Shown: in pieces, positions 11,594 to 21,537 of the stretch | Layout: each line of letters opens with the position of its first letter | How positions within the stretch are numbered: position 1 is the first letter of the stretch | Source of the DNA: Pararobbsia alpina | GTDB lineage: Bacteria > Pseudomonadota > Gammaproteobacteria > Burkholderiales > Burkholderiaceae | NCBI RefSeq assembly: GCF_902859895.1 | Contig: NZ_CADIKM010000019.1 | Span: 35,090 to 99,089, forward strand | Direction of reading: 5' to 3' | DNA: 64,000 bases | Program-made: the position numbers and the translations under genes | Notes under the pieces: generated by a model | The model's database searches: none | What the model was told of the DNA's origin: nothing | The model's input: the letters and a program-made list of their open reading frames with translations, nothing else

Positions 11594-12139
11594 TCAGCTC
11601 CCGATCAAACGTTGAAGCAATTCCGTCGCATTGCTCGTCTCGTATTTCTTCATCAGCCGTGCGCGATAGACGTCGACCGTGCGCGGGCTGATCGAAAGGA
11701 TCCTTCCGATCTGCTTGCTGGTCTGTCCGCTCAGCAGCTGCGCGGCGATCTCGCGCTCGCGCGGCGTCAACTGGACGGCGACGCGCCGCGTGCTGCTGAG
11801 ATCCTCGAACGTCCACACCCCGTTTGCGTGCGGATGCAGTCGGTCGAGCGCGCGGCCGGTCACGTGGCACCAGAAAAGCTCGCCGTCCGCGCGCTTCATG
11901 ATGCGGTCGTCCGAATACACATCGCTTGCCTGCATCACCGTCGCAATGCGCCGGCCGATACGTTCGAACTCGTCGGGGGACGGATAGATGATGGCGAAAG
12001 ACTGGCCAATCATCTGCTCGCGCCGCATGCCGAAGATCGACATCGCGCGGTCATTGCAGTCTTCGATGATGCGGTCGCGCGAGATCACGAGCCCGACCGG
12101 GGCGAGTTGAAACGCGGTTTGATAGTCTAGTGCGGGCAT
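11594..12139 (-). CDS. PAS-sensor LuxR-type transcriptional regulator
   Basis: A 181-residue protein with an N-terminal PAS domain (residues about 5-110; AFQLAPVGLVISRDRIIEDC and GQSFAIIYPS) and a C-terminal LuxR/NarL-type helix-turn-helix (about 120-180; QLTPREREIAAQLLSGQTSK, then ISPRTVDVYRARLM). There is no receiver domain, so it probably senses a ligand or redox state directly. It is divergent from the CoA-transferase operon with about 205 bases between starts, so regulation of that operon is plausible. The ribosome site before the chosen ATG is weak. Confidence 0.85.
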   Translation of the reverse strand: MPALDYQTAFQLAPVGLVISRDRIIEDCNDRAMSIFGMRREQMIGQSFAIIYPSPDEFERIGRRIATVMQASDVYSDDRIMKRADGELFWCHVTGRALDRLHPHANGVWTFEDLSSTRRVAVQLTPREREIAAQLLSGQTSKQIGRILSISPRTVDVYRARLMKKYETSNATELLQRLIGS

Positions 12140-12344
12140 CGGCTCGTTTTTTGCGCAAATCCGGGGCCCGCGCGGCGCGTTGTGGCGTCTCGCGGCGCGC
12201 AACTCCGGTGGCCCGAGGGCGAAGGCCCGGCGGGTATGTAGTTTTGCGTATTGTGCCGTAGTCCGTGAGCAGCGTAATCTGGCGCTCGGTGCCGCGACCC
12301 CGGGTCCGGCTTGCCTCATTCAAAAGCACAAGTAGGGACGAACG

Positions 12345-13052
12345 ATGAACAAGGTATATCCGAGCGCCGCCAAGGCGCTGGAGGATGTCGTCAAGGATGG
12401 CCAGGTGTTTGCCGTCGGCGGCTTCGGTCTGTGCGGGATTCCCGAGGCGCTGATCGCCGCGTTGCGCGACACCGGCGTGAAGAACATCACCTGCATTTCG
12501 AACAACGCGGGTGTTGACGGCTTCGGTCTCGGCCTGCTGCTCGAAACCCGTCAGATCAAGAAGATGATTTCTTCCTACGTCGGCGAAAACAAGGAGTTCG
12601 AGCGCCAGTATCTCGCGGGCGAACTCGAGCTCGAATTCACCCCTCAAGGCACGCTGGCGGAAAAGCTGCGTGCGGGCGGCTCGGGCATTCCGGCCTTCTT
12701 CACGCGTACCGGCTTCGGCACGATCGTGGCCGACGGCAAGGAAACGCGCGAGTTCGAGGGCGAGTCCTATGTGATGGAACGTTCCCTGACGGCCGACGTC
12801 GCGCTGGTCAAGGCATGGAAGGCCGACAAGGCCGGCAACCTGATCTTCCGGCGCACCGCGCGCAATTTCAATCCGCTGTGCGCGATGGCCGGACGCGTGA
12901 CGGTCGCCGAGGTCGAGGAGATCGTCGAAACCGGCAGCCTCGATCCCGATGCGATCCACACACCGGGTATTTTCGTCCAGCGCCTCGTGCTGAACGCCAA
13001 TCCAGAAAAGCGGATCGAGCAACGCATCGTCCGCGCACGAGAAGGAGTTTGA
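12345..13052 (+). CDS. scoA: 3-oxoacid CoA-transferase subunit A
   Basis: A 235-residue alpha subunit of a class I CoA-transferase. [19 protein letters not shown] is the family signature near the N-terminus, followed by [15 protein letters not shown] and [20 protein letters not shown]. The most similar named type is succinyl-CoA:3-ketoacid CoA-transferase (ScoA), which moves CoA from succinyl-CoA to acetoacetate in ketone body and polyhydroxybutyrate breakdown. The beta subunit starts three bases after the stop. An acetoacetate or 3-oxoadipate substrate cannot be separated by eye. Confidence 0.92.
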   Translation: MNKVYPSAAKALEDVVKDGQVFAVGGFGLCGIPEALIAALRDTGVKNITCISNNAGVDGFGLGLLLETRQIKKMISSYVGENKEFERQYLAGELELEFTPQGTLAEKLRAGGSGIPAFFTRTGFGTIVADGKETREFEGESYVMERSLTADVALVKAWKADKAGNLIFRRTARNFNPLCAMAGRVTVAEVEEIVETGSLDPDAIHTPGIFVQRLVLNANPEKRIEQRIVRAREGV

Positions 13053-13054
13053 AG

Positions 13055-13699
13055 ATGGCCTGGGATCGCAATCAAATGGCGGCACGCGCCGCTCGGGAAC
13101 TGCAGGACGGCTTCTATGTGAATCTGGGCATCGGCCTGCCGACGCTTGTCGCGAACCACGTGCCGAACGGCGTCGAAGTCTGGCTGCAATCGGAAAACGG
13201 TTTGCTCGGCATCGGCCCCTCGCCCTACGATGACGAAGTCGACGCAGATCTGATCAATGCCGGCAAGCAGACCGTCACGACGCTGCCGGGCTCGTCGATC
13301 TTCTCATCGGCCGATTCCTTCGCGATGATCCGCGGCGGCCACATCAACCTGGCGATTCTCGGCGCGATGCAGGTCAGCGCGAAGGGCGACCTCGCGAACT
13401 GGATGATCCCCGGCAAGATGATCAAGGGGATGGGCGGCGCGATGGACCTCGTCGCGGGCGTCAAGCGTGTCGTCGTGCTGATGGAACATGTCGCGAAGGG
13501 CGACCAGCACAAGATCCTCGATCAGTGCAACCTGCCGCTGACCGGTGTGGGCGTGGTCGATGTGATCATCACGGACCTCGGCGTGATCGATGTGACCGGC
13601 GACGGCCTCAAGCTCGTCGAGCTCGCACCGGGTGTCACGGTGGAAGAGATCGTTGCGAAAACCGGTGCGCCGCTCGACGTCAGCGCGCTCGTTGCATGA
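13055..13699 (+). CDS. scoB: 3-oxoacid CoA-transferase subunit B
   Basis: A 214-residue beta subunit. [12 protein letters not shown] near residue 47 contains the catalytic glutamate of the SENG motif that forms the glutamyl-CoA intermediate. [19 protein letters not shown] and [15 protein letters not shown] are also conserved. GAAGGAG lies before the ATG at 13055. The TGA stop overlaps the ATG of the next hydrolase, so the three genes form one coupled operon. Confidence 0.93.
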   Translation: MAWDRNQMAARAARELQDGFYVNLGIGLPTLVANHVPNGVEVWLQSENGLLGIGPSPYDDEVDADLINAGKQTVTTLPGSSIFSSADSFAMIRGGHINLAILGAMQVSAKGDLANWMIPGKMIKGMGGAMDLVAGVKRVVVLMEHVAKGDQHKILDQCNLPLTGVGVVDVIITDLGVIDVTGDGLKLVELAPGVTVEEIVAKTGAPLDVSALVA

Positions 13700-14577
13700 C
13701 AGGCGAGGCCAGCCTGCAGCCGCGCGCGCGCAGCGTCCAGTGCGCAAGCCCCGCGGGCTTGCACCGGATGGCTTACACGGAATGGGGCGAACCGGCCAAT
13801 CCGAACGTGCTGCTGTGCGTGCATGGCCTCACCCGTAGCGGCCGCGACTTCGACGTGCTGGCCCAGGCGCTTGCGCGCGACTATCGCGTCGTATGCCCCG
13901 ACGTGGTCGGCCGTGGGCGCTCGGGGCGCCTGGCCGATCCGCGTTACTATGGCGTGCTGCAATACGTGTCCGACATGGTTACGCTGATCGCGCGGCTCAA
14001 TGTCGAGAAAGTCGACTGGTTCGGTACGTCGATGGGTGGCCTGATCGGCATGGCTCTTGCCGGTCTGCCCGATACGCCGGTCAGGAAGATGCTCGTCAAC
14101 GACGTCGGCCCCCGCATCGAGGCCGACGCGCTCCAGCGTATCGGCGAGTATCTTGGGCAGCCGGTCCGCTTCGATTCGCAGCAGCAGGCGGTCGACTACC
14201 TGTGGCAGATCTCGCAGTCGTTCGGACCACATACGCCCGAGCAGTGGCGTGCCCTGTCCGAACCGCTGCTGCGCGAGCAGGACGGCGGCTGGACGCTACG
14301 CTACGATCCGCGCATTGCAGAGCCGTTCCATAGCATCACGCCCGAACAGGCGGCCGCGGGTGAGGCGACGCTTTGGCATGGCCTCGCGGTGTTCGACGGG
14401 CCCCTGCTCGTGGTGCGGGGCGAGCGCTCCGATTTGCTGTCGCGCGAAACGACTGCGGAAATGGTCGAACGCGCGCGCCATGCATCGAGCGTCGAAATCC
14501 CCGGCGTCGGCCATGCGCCGACCTTCGTCGACCCGGCCCAGGTCCAGGTCGCACGCACGTTCTTTCTCGGCCGCTAG
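13696..14577 (+). CDS. alpha/beta hydrolase
   Basis: A 293-residue hydrolase with the strand [15 protein letters not shown], nucleophile elbow FGTSMGG, probable acid in the [11 protein letters not shown] region, and catalytic His in GVGHAPTF. The ATG overlaps the scoB stop by four bases (ATGA), so it is translated with the CoA-transferase. A role in hydrolysing a hydroxyalkanoate or other ester that feeds acetoacetate to the transferase is an inference from this coupling only. Confidence 0.88.
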   Translation: MTGEASLQPRARSVQCASPAGLHRMAYTEWGEPANPNVLLCVHGLTRSGRDFDVLAQALARDYRVVCPDVVGRGRSGRLADPRYYGVLQYVSDMVTLIARLNVEKVDWFGTSMGGLIGMALAGLPDTPVRKMLVNDVGPRIEADALQRIGEYLGQPVRFDSQQQAVDYLWQISQSFGPHTPEQWRALSEPLLREQDGGWTLRYDPRIAEPFHSITPEQAAAGEATLWHGLAVFDGPLLVVRGERSDLLSRETTAEMVERARHASSVEIPGVGHAPTFVDPAQVQVARTFFLGR

Positions 14578-14806
14578 CAGGCTGAGTCATCCGTGTCTCC
14601 GAGAAACCTCGGCCCTCAGGCCGGCGAGGTAAGGTCCTCTTCCTTCAAATAGGGGAGGATGTCAAAATATCGCCTATGGAGGCTGCGGCATCGGCCGTCC
14701 AGCCGACTGGCGCGGCCCGCCACACTGTCGACTCGCATGAGCGAGCGACTTCGTCGCGTGTCCTTTTCCCTTCGATTTCAAGCACGTATTCCACGGAACA
14801 CCCAAA

Positions 14807-15160
14807 ATGGCTATCCAGCGTTTCCATGTCGGCCCGCGTCTTTCTGAAATTGCCGTCCATAATGGTACGGTCTATCTGGCGGGCCAGATCGCCGACACGC
14901 CGGATCTCGACATCGTCGGCCAGACGCGGGAAGTGCTCGCCTCGATCGACCGCCTGCTGGCCGAGGCGAACAGCGACAAGAGCCTGATTCTGTCGACTCA
15001 GATCTTCATTGCCGACATGGCCGATTTCGCAGGCATGAATAGCGTGTGGGAGAGCTGGGTCGTGCCGGGCGCCACGCCGCCGCGCGCGACGGTAGAAGCG
15101 CCACTGGCGAACCCGAAGTGCCGGGTGGAGATGGTGATCGTTGCGGCGCAACGCGACTGA
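14807..15160 (+). CDS. RidA-family protein (YjgF/YER057c/UK114)
   Basis: A 117-residue single-domain protein. FHVGPRLSEIAVHNGTVYLA opens it, with TREVLASIDRLLAEA in the helix and PPRATVEAPLANPKCRVEM at the C-terminus, where the conserved Arg binds enamine/imine substrates. RidA proteins deaminate reactive 2-aminoacrylate-type intermediates. It ends 13 bases before the relA start, so it may be cotranscribed with relA. Confidence 0.9.
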   Translation: MAIQRFHVGPRLSEIAVHNGTVYLAGQIADTPDLDIVGQTREVLASIDRLLAEANSDKSLILSTQIFIADMADFAGMNSVWESWVVPGATPPRATVEAPLANPKCRVEMVIVAAQRD

Positions 15161-15173
15161 GCGCCCACTGAGC

Positions 15174-17405
15174 ATGACCGGCCGGCAGAGGTCGGTAACG
15201 GATGGAGACCCGATCTTGCTAGAGGATGCGCTCGCCTTCCTGAACGAGCATGCGGCCGGGCTGACGATGCACTCGGGCGAACCCGTGGCCGATCACGCGA
15301 TCGGCACCGCGCGGATCGTCGACACGCTCAACGTCGATCCGCCCACGCATATCGCAGCGCTGCTGTTCCCGTTTGGCGAACTGCTCGACGATGCGGACAA
15401 GGTGATCGCCGCGCGGTTCGGCGACGAGGTCGCGGGCCTCGTCGCGGACGTGCGCAAGCTGCTGCGCCTGCGGGTCGGTGCGCGCATCGCCAAGGACGGG
15501 ATGAAGGAGGCGCGTGCCGCGACGCTGCGCCGCGAACAGGTCGAAGCGCTGCGCAAGATGCTGCTCGCGTTCGCGCAGGATATTCGCGTCGTGCTGATCC
15601 GGCTCGCTTCGCGCCTGCAGACCCTGCGTTTTCATGCGGCGACAAAGACGGCGCCCGCGCCCGAGATCGCCCTCGAAACGCTCGAGATCTACGCGCCGCT
15701 CGCCAACCGGCTCGGTATCTGGCAACTCAAGTGGGAGCTTGAGGATCTCGCCTTCCGCTTCGAGCAGCCCGCGACCTACAAGCAGATTGCGAAGCTGATC
15801 GATGAAAAGCGCGCCGAGCGCGAAGCCTTCGTCGAAGCCGCGATCGGGCGGCTCGAGCGCGAGCTGGCGGCGGCCGATATCCGCGCCGATGTGTCGGGGC
15901 GCCCCAAGCATATCTACAGCATCTGGCGAAAGATGCGCGGCAAGGAGCTCGACTTTTCCGAGCTTTACGATGTGCGCGCGTTTCGCGTGATCGTCGACAG
16001 CGTCAAGGATTGCTATGCGGTGCTCGGCATCGTCCACAATATCTGGCAGCCGGTGCCGAAGGAGTTCGACGACTATATCTCGCGGCCCAAGCCGAACGGC
16101 TACAAGTCGCTGCATACGGTCGTGATCGCCGACGACGGGCAGGCGTTCGAAGTGCAGATCCGCACGCAGGAGATGCACCGTTTCGCCGAATACGGCATCG
16201 CCGCGCACTGGCGGTACAAGGAAGCCGGGGCCAAGGCCTACACGGGCACCGTCACCGCGCAGGACAAATACGACGAGCGCATCGCCTGGCTGCGGCAACT
16301 GCTCGCCTGGAAGGACGATATCTCCGATGCGCCGCCGGGCGGCGAGGCCGAGGGTGCGGGCGCCTGGGACCAGCTCAAGCAGGCGACGCTCGACGACCAT
16401 ATCTACGTGCTGACCCCGGAGGCGCGCGTGGTTGCGCTGCCGCAAGGCGCGACGCCCGTCGATTTCGCGTATCACCTGCATACCGAGCTCGGCCACCGCT
16501 GCCGCGGTGCTCGTGTGAACGGCGCCATGGTGCCGCTCAATACGCCGCTCGAAAACGGCCAGACCGTCGAGATCATCTCGATCAAGCAGGGCGGCCCGTC
16601 GCGCGACTGGCTCAACCCCCAGCTCGGCTATTTGCAGAGTCCGCGCGCCCGCCAGAAGGTGCGCGTGTGGTTCAACGCGATCGAGCAGAACGAGCACATC
16701 TCGGCGGGTCGTGCGCTCGTCGAAAAGACCCTCCAGCGCGAGGGAAAGACATCGGTCAATCTCGACGAACTCGCGACGAAGCTCGGCTTCAAGACAGCCG
16801 ACGACCTGTTCAATGTCGTCGGCAAGGAAGAGTTCAGCCTGCGCGCAGTCGAGCAGGCGGTGCGTGACCACGGCCCGGTGGTCGCGCCCGTGCCGGAGCC
16901 CGAGATCACGACCAAGCGCAGCAGCCAGTCGAGTGTCGCGCAAGGCGCGTCGAGCGGTGTGCTGGTCGTCGGCGTTGGCGCGCTGCTGACCCAGTTGGCG
17001 AAGTGTTGCCGGCCTGCGCCGCCCGATCCGATCGTGGGTTTCGTCACGCGCGGCAAGGGCGTCTCGATCCACCGGCGCAGCTGCGCGAGCTTCGCGCGGC
17101 TCGCCTCGCGTGCGCCTGAGCGGGTACTGCATACGGCATGGTCCGACGACGTGCTGGAGGGCAGGGGGGCATCGGTCTATCCAGTCAATCTCGCGATCGA
17201 GGCGAGCGACCGCCAGGGGCTCCTGCGCGATATTTCGGAAGTGTTTTCGCGCGAGAAAACCAATGTGATCGGCGTGAAGACGATGACCCAGCGCAACGCG
17301 GCGTTCATGCAGTTCACGGTCGAGGTATCGAGCGCCGCACAGCTGCAGCGCGTGACGTCGCTGCTCGGCGAAATCCAGGGCGTCGTTCGCGCGGTGCGCA
17401 AGTAG
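15174..17405 (+). CDS. relA: GTP pyrophosphokinase RelA, (p)ppGpp synthetase
   Basis: A 743-residue long RSH protein. The N-terminal HD hydrolase domain is degenerate: the place of the catalytic HD pair reads ALLFPFGELLDDAD. The synthetase domain carries EFDDYISRPKPNGYKSLHTV, the EXDD form found in monofunctional RelA rather than the RXKD of SpoT. Downstream are a TGS domain (DHIYVLTPEARVVALPQGAT), a cysteine region AKCCRPAPPDPIVGF, and a C-terminal ACT domain (QGLLRDISEVFSREKTNVIG). It makes the stringent alarmone from ATP and GTP/GDP at stalled ribosomes. The ATG at 15174 is chosen. Confidence 0.94.
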   Translation: MTGRQRSVTDGDPILLEDALAFLNEHAAGLTMHSGEPVADHAIGTARIVDTLNVDPPTHIAALLFPFGELLDDADKVIAARFGDEVAGLVADVRKLLRLRVGARIAKDGMKEARAATLRREQVEALRKMLLAFAQDIRVVLIRLASRLQTLRFHAATKTAPAPEIALETLEIYAPLANRLGIWQLKWELEDLAFRFEQPATYKQIAKLIDEKRAEREAFVEAAIGRLERELAAADIRADVSGRPKHIYSIWRKMRGKELDFSELYDVRAFRVIVDSVKDCYAVLGIVHNIWQPVPKEFDDYISRPKPNGYKSLHTVVIADDGQAFEVQIRTQEMHRFAEYGIAAHWRYKEAGAKAYTGTVTAQDKYDERIAWLRQLLAWKDDISDAPPGGEAEGAGAWDQLKQATLDDHIYVLTPEARVVALPQGATPVDFAYHLHTELGHRCRGARVNGAMVPLNTPLENGQTVEIISIKQGGPSRDWLNPQLGYLQSPRARQKVRVWFNAIEQNEHISAGRALVEKTLQREGKTSVNLDELATKLGFKTADDLFNVVGKEEFSLRAVEQAVRDHGPVVAPVPEPEITTKRSSQSSVAQGASSGVLVVGVGALLTQLAKCCRPAPPDPIVGFVTRGKGVSIHRRSCASFARLASRAPERVLHTAWSDDVLEGRGASVYPVNLAIEASDRQGLLRDISEVFSREKTNVIGVKTMTQRNAAFMQFTVEVSSAAQLQRVTSLLGEIQGVVRAVRK

Positions 17406-17497
17406 ACAGGGACGCGGGAATGCGTGCGGCAAGGGGTACCGGCCGGGGCGGCGGCGGGAAGGCATTCCCAAGGAAGCATTTTTTTCTCAGAAGGGGC

Positions 17498-17526
17498 TTC
17501 CCATCTCCGCTAAAGCTCCATATAAT
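17498..17526 (+). promoter_or_regulatory. promoter of tRNA-Val
   Basis: A TATAAT -10 at 17521-17526, with TTCCCA at 17498-17503 as a four-of-six -35 and a 17-base spacer. Transcription would start about six bases before the tRNA, a normal distance for a stable RNA gene. Confidence 0.6.
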
Positions 17527-17538
17527 CGCTGCTTCTTC

Positions 17539-17615
17539 AGGCTCGTAGCTCAGTTGGTTAGAGCACCACCTTGACATGGTGGGGGTCGTTGGTTCGAATC
17601 CAATCGAGCCTACCA
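17539..17615 (+). tRNA. tRNA-Val (GAC anticodon)
   Basis: A full cloverleaf. Acceptor AGGCTCG pairs with CGAGCCT, the D-loop is TAGCTCAGTTGGTTAGAGC, and the anticodon stem CCACC/GGTGG encloses loop TTGACAT with anticodon GAC. The T-arm GTTGG-TTCGAAT-CCAAT is intact and CCA is encoded at 17613-17615. It sits between relA and thrS. Confidence 0.96.
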
Positions 17616-17992
17616 ACGACATCGGCGTGACGTGAGAAACTTCACGGCAGGCCGGCAGTGCAGATGTGGTTTGATGTGGGAAGTGAGAACGTCCTGCGGC
17701 AGTACCCCAACGCAGCACTCGAACTTATTTGTGCCAGACAGGGAATAAGCAAAACATGGTTATGACACCGCGAACGTTTACCGGTACCACTCGGAAGCGA
17801 CGCTAGTCGAGGACCTGTTACGCTGATCGCTTCTGTAGCGCGAGCGGTAAGACAAGAATGCGGCCTCGACAGACGAGGCCGCATTTTTTTTATCTGATGC
17901 TTTTGTTGTTCGTTGTTCCGCCGTTTGACTGTCACCCCTTCGCCTTATTGTGTGTGCTTTGATCACTGCCGCGATGCGGCACGGAGAATTGA
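17616..17992. other. tRNA-Val to thrS intergenic region
   Basis: A 377-base stretch. It holds a small ORF at 17664-17765 on the + strand (33 residues, MWFDVGSENVLRQYP...) that I cannot assign, a strong terminator at 17857-17892, and about 100 bases of leader before thrS. I see no copy of the tRNA 3' end that would mark an integration site. Confidence 0.6.
17857..17892 (+). terminator. intrinsic terminator upstream of thrS
   Basis: A 12-base perfect stem (AATGCGGCCTCG at 17857-17868 with CGAGGCCGCATT at 17874-17885) around a five-base loop, followed by a run of eight T. It ends transcription from the relA/tRNA-Val side, so thrS needs its own promoter within the following 100 bases. Confidence 0.9.
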
Positions 17993-19900
17993 ATGATTTC
18001 GGTGCGTTTGCCTGACGGCTCGGTTCGACCGTTCGACCACCCGGTGACGGTGGCCGAGGTCGCCGCGTCGATTGGCGCCGGCCTCGCGAAAGCGGCGCTG
18101 GCCGGCAAGATCGATGGCGAACTGGTCGATACGTCGACTACGATCGACCATGACGTCTCGCTCGCAATCGTGACCGACAAGGACGGCGACGGTCTGGAAA
18201 TCATCCGGCACTCGACGGCGCACTTGCTTGCCTACGCGGTCAAGGACCTGTTCCCTGAAGCGCAGGTGACGATTGGTCCCGTGATCGAGAACGGCTTTTA
18301 CTACGACATCGCGTACAGCCGCCCCTTCACGCCCGAAGATCTCGAGAAGCTCGAAAAGCGCATGCAGGAGATCGCGAAGAAGGATGAGCCGGTCACGCGC
18401 AAGGTCGTCTCGCGCGACGAGGCGCTCGCCTACTTCAAGAGCATCGGCGAGAACTACAAGGCCGAGATCATCGCTTCGATTCCCGCGAGCGATGAGATCA
18501 AGCTCTATTCGCACGGTGGCTTTACCGACCTGTGCCGCGGGCCGCACGTGCCAAGCACGGGCAAGCTCAAGGTCTTCAAGCTGATGAAGGTGGCCGGTGC
18601 CTACTGGCGCGGCGACTCGAAGAACGAACAGCTCCAGCGCATCTATGGCACGGCCTGGGCGCGCAAGGAAGACCAGGAAGCCTATCTGACGATGCTCGAG
18701 GAAGCCGAGAAGCGCGACCATCGCAAGCTCGGCCGGCAACTCGATCTGTTCCATCTGCAGGACGAAGCACCGGGCCTCGTGTTCTGGCACGCGAAGGGCT
18801 GGACGCTCTGGCAGCAGATCGAGCAGTACATTCGCCGCCGCCTCGACGATGCGGGCTATCAGGAGATCCGCACGCCGCTGATCATGGACCGCTCGCTCTG
18901 GGAGCGTTCGGGACACTGGCAGCACTATCGCGAGAACATGTTCACGACCGAGTCGGAGAAGCGCGACTATGCGCTCAAGCCGATGAACTGCCCGGGTCAT
19001 ATTCAGGTGTTCAACCACGGCCTGCGCTCGTCCCGCGACCTGCCGTTGCGTTACGCGGAGTTCGGTTCCTGCCATCGCAACGAAGCGTCGGGTGCGCTGC
19101 ACGGCCTGATGCGCGTACGCGGATTTGTGCAGGACGATGCGCACATCTTCTGCACGGAAGACCAGATCGTTGCCGAATCGATCGCCTTTCATGCGCTGGC
19201 AATGAGCGTCTACAAGGATTTCGGTTTCACGCACATCGACATCAAGCTCTCGCTGCGCCCCGAGCCGCACGCCGGCTCGAGCGAAACGTGGGACCGCGCC
19301 GAAGAAGGCCTGCGCAATGCGCTGCGAGCATCGGGCGTCGAGTGGGAAGAATTACCGGGCGAGGGTGCGTTCTACGGTCCGAAGATCGAATACCACATCA
19401 AGGACGCGCTGGGCCGCTCTTGGCAATGCGGCACGCTTCAGCTCGATTTCGTGCTGCCCGAGCGCCTCGATGCCGAGTATGTGGCGGAGGACAATACGCG
19501 CCGCCGGCCCGTGATGCTGCACCGTGCGATCGTCGGTTCGATGGAGCGGTTTATCGGGATTCTGATCGAAAACTTCGCTGGCGCGATGCCCTCGTGGCTG
19601 GCCCCGGTGCAGGCCGTGGTCTGCAATATTGCGGAGAGCCAAGCAGAATATGCGGAAGCAGTTGCGCAAACATTGAAAAAACAAGGGCTTAGGGTCGTGA
19701 GCGATTTGCGAAACGAAAAAATAAGCTATAAAATACGCGAGCACACGCTGCAGAAGGTGCCGTATCTGCTTGTGGTCGGCGACAAAGAGCGTGATGCCCA
19801 AACGGTAGCCGTGCGTGCCCGTGGCGGTGTCGACCTTGGCACAATGCCAGTCGATGCCTTCGTTGAACGCCTGCGCGATGATCTGCGCCTGTTCAAGTAA
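17993..19900 (+). CDS. thrS: threonyl-tRNA synthetase
   Basis: A 635-residue class II synthetase of normal length. An N-terminal TGS domain ([20 protein letters not shown]) and the editing domain ([19 protein letters not shown]) precede the catalytic core, with [10 protein letters not shown] holding the zinc cysteine and [19 protein letters not shown] the class II motif 2. The C-terminus is the anticodon-binding domain ending in [19 protein letters not shown] precedes the ATG. infC follows 51 bases later, the common thrS-infC-rpmI-rplT order. Confidence 0.97.
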   Translation: MISVRLPDGSVRPFDHPVTVAEVAASIGAGLAKAALAGKIDGELVDTSTTIDHDVSLAIVTDKDGDGLEIIRHSTAHLLAYAVKDLFPEAQVTIGPVIENGFYYDIAYSRPFTPEDLEKLEKRMQEIAKKDEPVTRKVVSRDEALAYFKSIGENYKAEIIASIPASDEIKLYSHGGFTDLCRGPHVPSTGKLKVFKLMKVAGAYWRGDSKNEQLQRIYGTAWARKEDQEAYLTMLEEAEKRDHRKLGRQLDLFHLQDEAPGLVFWHAKGWTLWQQIEQYIRRRLDDAGYQEIRTPLIMDRSLWERSGHWQHYRENMFTTESEKRDYALKPMNCPGHIQVFNHGLRSSRDLPLRYAEFGSCHRNEASGALHGLMRVRGFVQDDAHIFCTEDQIVAESIAFHALAMSVYKDFGFTHIDIKLSLRPEPHAGSSETWDRAEEGLRNALRASGVEWEELPGEGAFYGPKIEYHIKDALGRSWQCGTLQLDFVLPERLDAEYVAEDNTRRRPVMLHRAIVGSMERFIGILIENFAGAMPSWLAPVQAVVCNIAESQAEYAEAVAQTLKKQGLRVVSDLRNEKISYKIREHTLQKVPYLLVVGDKERDAQTVAVRARGGVDLGTMPVDAFVERLRDDLRLFK

Positions 19901-19951
19901 AGCCATCGGTCAGCGCGGCTAAAATATTCAGATTCTGAGAGGAAACGTAAC

Positions 19952-20479
19952 ATCGCTACTGCTGATAAGTCTGCTCATCGCATCAACGGTGAAATAACCG
20001 CGCCGGAGGTGCGTCTGGTCGGAGTCGAGGGCGAGCCCCTCGGTATCGTGAAGCTGGCCGAGGCCTTCCGCCTGTCTGAAGCGTCGGATGTCGACTTGGT
20101 GGAAATTGCCCCGCAAGCCGTGCCGCCTGTCTGCCGGCTCATGGACTACGGCAAGTTCAAGTATTCCGAGTCGAAGAAGGCCCACGAAGCCAAGCTGAAA
20201 CAGAAGGTCATCCAGGTCAAGGAAGTGAAGTTCCGCCCGGGTACGGACGATGGCGACTACAACGTCAAGCTGCGCAATCTCGTGCGCTTCCTTGACGAAG
20301 GCGACAAGACGAAAATCACGTTGCGTTTCCGCGGCCGCGAAATGGCCCACCAGGAAATCGGTATGCGCGTGCTCGAACGCCTGCGCACCGACCTCGATGA
20401 GTTCGGTCAGGTCGAGCAGATGCCGAAGATGGAAGGGCGCCAGATGGTGATGGTGCTGTCGCCGAAGAAAAAGAAGTAA
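19952..20479 (+). CDS. infC: translation initiation factor IF-3 (AUC start)
   Basis: A 175-residue protein matching IF-3 from its first residues ([20 protein letters not shown]) to its end ([11 protein letters not shown]). The homology begins immediately after an ATC codon at 19952, with GAGAGG about ten bases upstream; no ATG, GTG or TTG in frame would keep the conserved RINGEI region. E. coli infC uses AUU, a rare start that lets IF-3 repress its own translation, so the same control is likely here. N- and C-domains are complete. It follows thrS closely. Confidence 0.95.
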   Translation: MATADKSAHRINGEITAPEVRLVGVEGEPLGIVKLAEAFRLSEASDVDLVEIAPQAVPPVCRLMDYGKFKYSESKKAHEAKLKQKVIQVKEVKFRPGTDDGDYNVKLRNLVRFLDEGDKTKITLRFRGREMAHQEIGMRVLERLRTDLDEFGQVEQMPKMEGRQMVMVLSPKKKK

Positions 20480-20577
20480 GTACGCGTGGAATGTTGAAGG
20501 GCTGCGGCGCGCGATGAAATCCCTGCGCGGGGCAGTCCGGGAAAATTCGTGACGGCTGCTCTTGCAGCTGTCCGGAC

Positions 20578-20627
20578 GCGATGCCAGCCCGGTCAGGGTT
20601 GGCATCGCATGGCGGCAAGGAGCCGCC
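20578..20627 (+). promoter_or_regulatory. tandem hairpins in the rpmI leader
   Basis: The 285 bases between infC and rpmI contain a strong hairpin (GCGATGCCA at 20578-20586 with TGGCATCGC at 20600-20608), followed at once by GGCGGC-AAGGA-GCCGCC at 20611-20627. Neither has a T run, so they are not intrinsic terminators. Ribosomal protein L20 represses this operon through leader RNA structures in several bacteria; such a role here is an inference. Confidence 0.45.
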
Positions 20628-20764
20628 GCGTCAGCGGATCGACGTGGCAATCGCTTTCGAAACCGTCAGCGCGGCGGGTAACCGTCGCAATAAGTGAACG
20701 CGGGTCCTACAAGGGCGGCGCTTTGAGCCGCACACCCACGGGCATATAGAAATCTGGAGTAGCA

Positions 20765-20962
20765 ATGCCGAAGATGAAAACCAAGAAGAGTGCTGCGAAG
20801 CGCTTCGTGGTGCGTCCGGGCGGTACCGTCAAGCGCGGTCAAGCCTTCAAGCGCCACATCCTGACGAAGAAATCCACGAAGAACAAGCGCCACCTGCGCG
20901 GCAGCACGGGTGTTCACGCGTCGGACGTCGGTTCCGTGCGCGCGATGTTGCCGTTCGCTTAA
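20765..20962 (+). CDS. rpmI: 50S ribosomal protein L35
   Basis: A 65-residue very basic protein. [20 protein letters not shown] is the standard L35 start, and [16 protein letters not shown] is conserved. GGAG lies seven bases before the ATG. It is followed by rplT, with which it forms the usual ribosomal protein pair. Confidence 0.97.
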   Translation: MPKMKTKKSAAKRFVVRPGGTVKRGQAFKRHILTKKSTKNKRHLRGSTGVHASDVGSVRAMLPFA

Positions 20963-20989
20963 CCCACCAACCACTCACAGGAGAGAAAT

Positions 20990-21355
20990 ATGCCTCGAGT
21001 CAAACGTGGGGTAACCGCGCGGGCCCGTCACAAGAAAGTTATCGACCAAGCCAAGGGTTACCGCGGCCGTCGCAATAACGTCTACCGTATCGCCAAGCAG
21101 GCGGTGATGCGCGCTGGGCAATATGCCTATCGCGATCGTCGCAACAAGAAGCGCGTCTTCCGCGCACTGTGGATCGCCCGTATCAACGCGGGTACCCGTG
21201 AGCATGGACTGACGTACAGCGTATTCATCAACGGCCTGAAGAAGGCGTCGATCGAACTGGACCGCAAGGTCCTCGCTGATATGGCTGTGACCGACAAGCC
21301 TGCTTTCGCGGCAATCGTGAAGCAAGTGAAGGCGGTGGTGTCCGCTTCGGCTTAA
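20990..21355 (+). CDS. rplT: 50S ribosomal protein L20
   Basis: A 121-residue basic protein: [18 protein letters not shown] at the start, [18 protein letters not shown] and [18 protein letters not shown] in the core. L20 is needed for early 50S assembly and also represses its own operon. AGGAGAG lies just upstream. Confidence 0.97.
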   Translation: MPRVKRGVTARARHKKVIDQAKGYRGRRNNVYRIAKQAVMRAGQYAYRDRRNKKRVFRALWIARINAGTREHGLTYSVFINGLKKASIELDRKVLADMAVTDKPAFAAIVKQVKAVVSASA

Positions 21356-21450
21356 GTGCCCCTTCGGGGTGTCGGCATCGAGCGGCCCGCCGCTGAATCG
21401 CCGATGCCCGAGGTTGCCTGAGCAAGCCCGTTGTCTGGGCTGAGGGTGTC

Positions 21451-21537
21451 GCGATCATGGTGTCCGATGATCGCGGCAGCCGCGACGCCGGGGTCCGGCG
21501 TCGCACAAAACGGGGCTCCTAACCGAGCCCCTTTTTT
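21451..21537 (+). terminator. triple hairpin with intrinsic terminator / possible attenuator before pheS
   Basis: Three consecutive hairpins: GCGATCAT/ATGATCGC (21451-21474), GCGACGCCG/CGGCGTCGC (21482-21504) and GGGGCTC/GAGCCCC (21512-21531) with a following run of six T. The last is a standard terminator. Only about 40 bases separate it from pheS, leaving little room for a promoter, so it may act as an attenuator for pheST. I see no phenylalanine-rich leader peptide. Confidence 0.8.

Noticed and set aside
15174..17405. SpoT (bifunctional synthetase/hydrolase) as the identity
   Set aside because: The HD hydrolase residues are replaced (ALLFPFGELL) and the synthetase has EFDD, both typical of RelA.
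15219..17471. A 750-codon open frame antisense to relA
   Set aside because: It is the mirror of a strongly biased GC-rich gene. Its translation is rich in Arg, His and Asp without domains, whereas the sense strand encodes an unmistakable RelA.
17963..19270. A 435-codon frame opposite thrS
   Set aside because: Antisense shadow of thrS with no recognisable motif.
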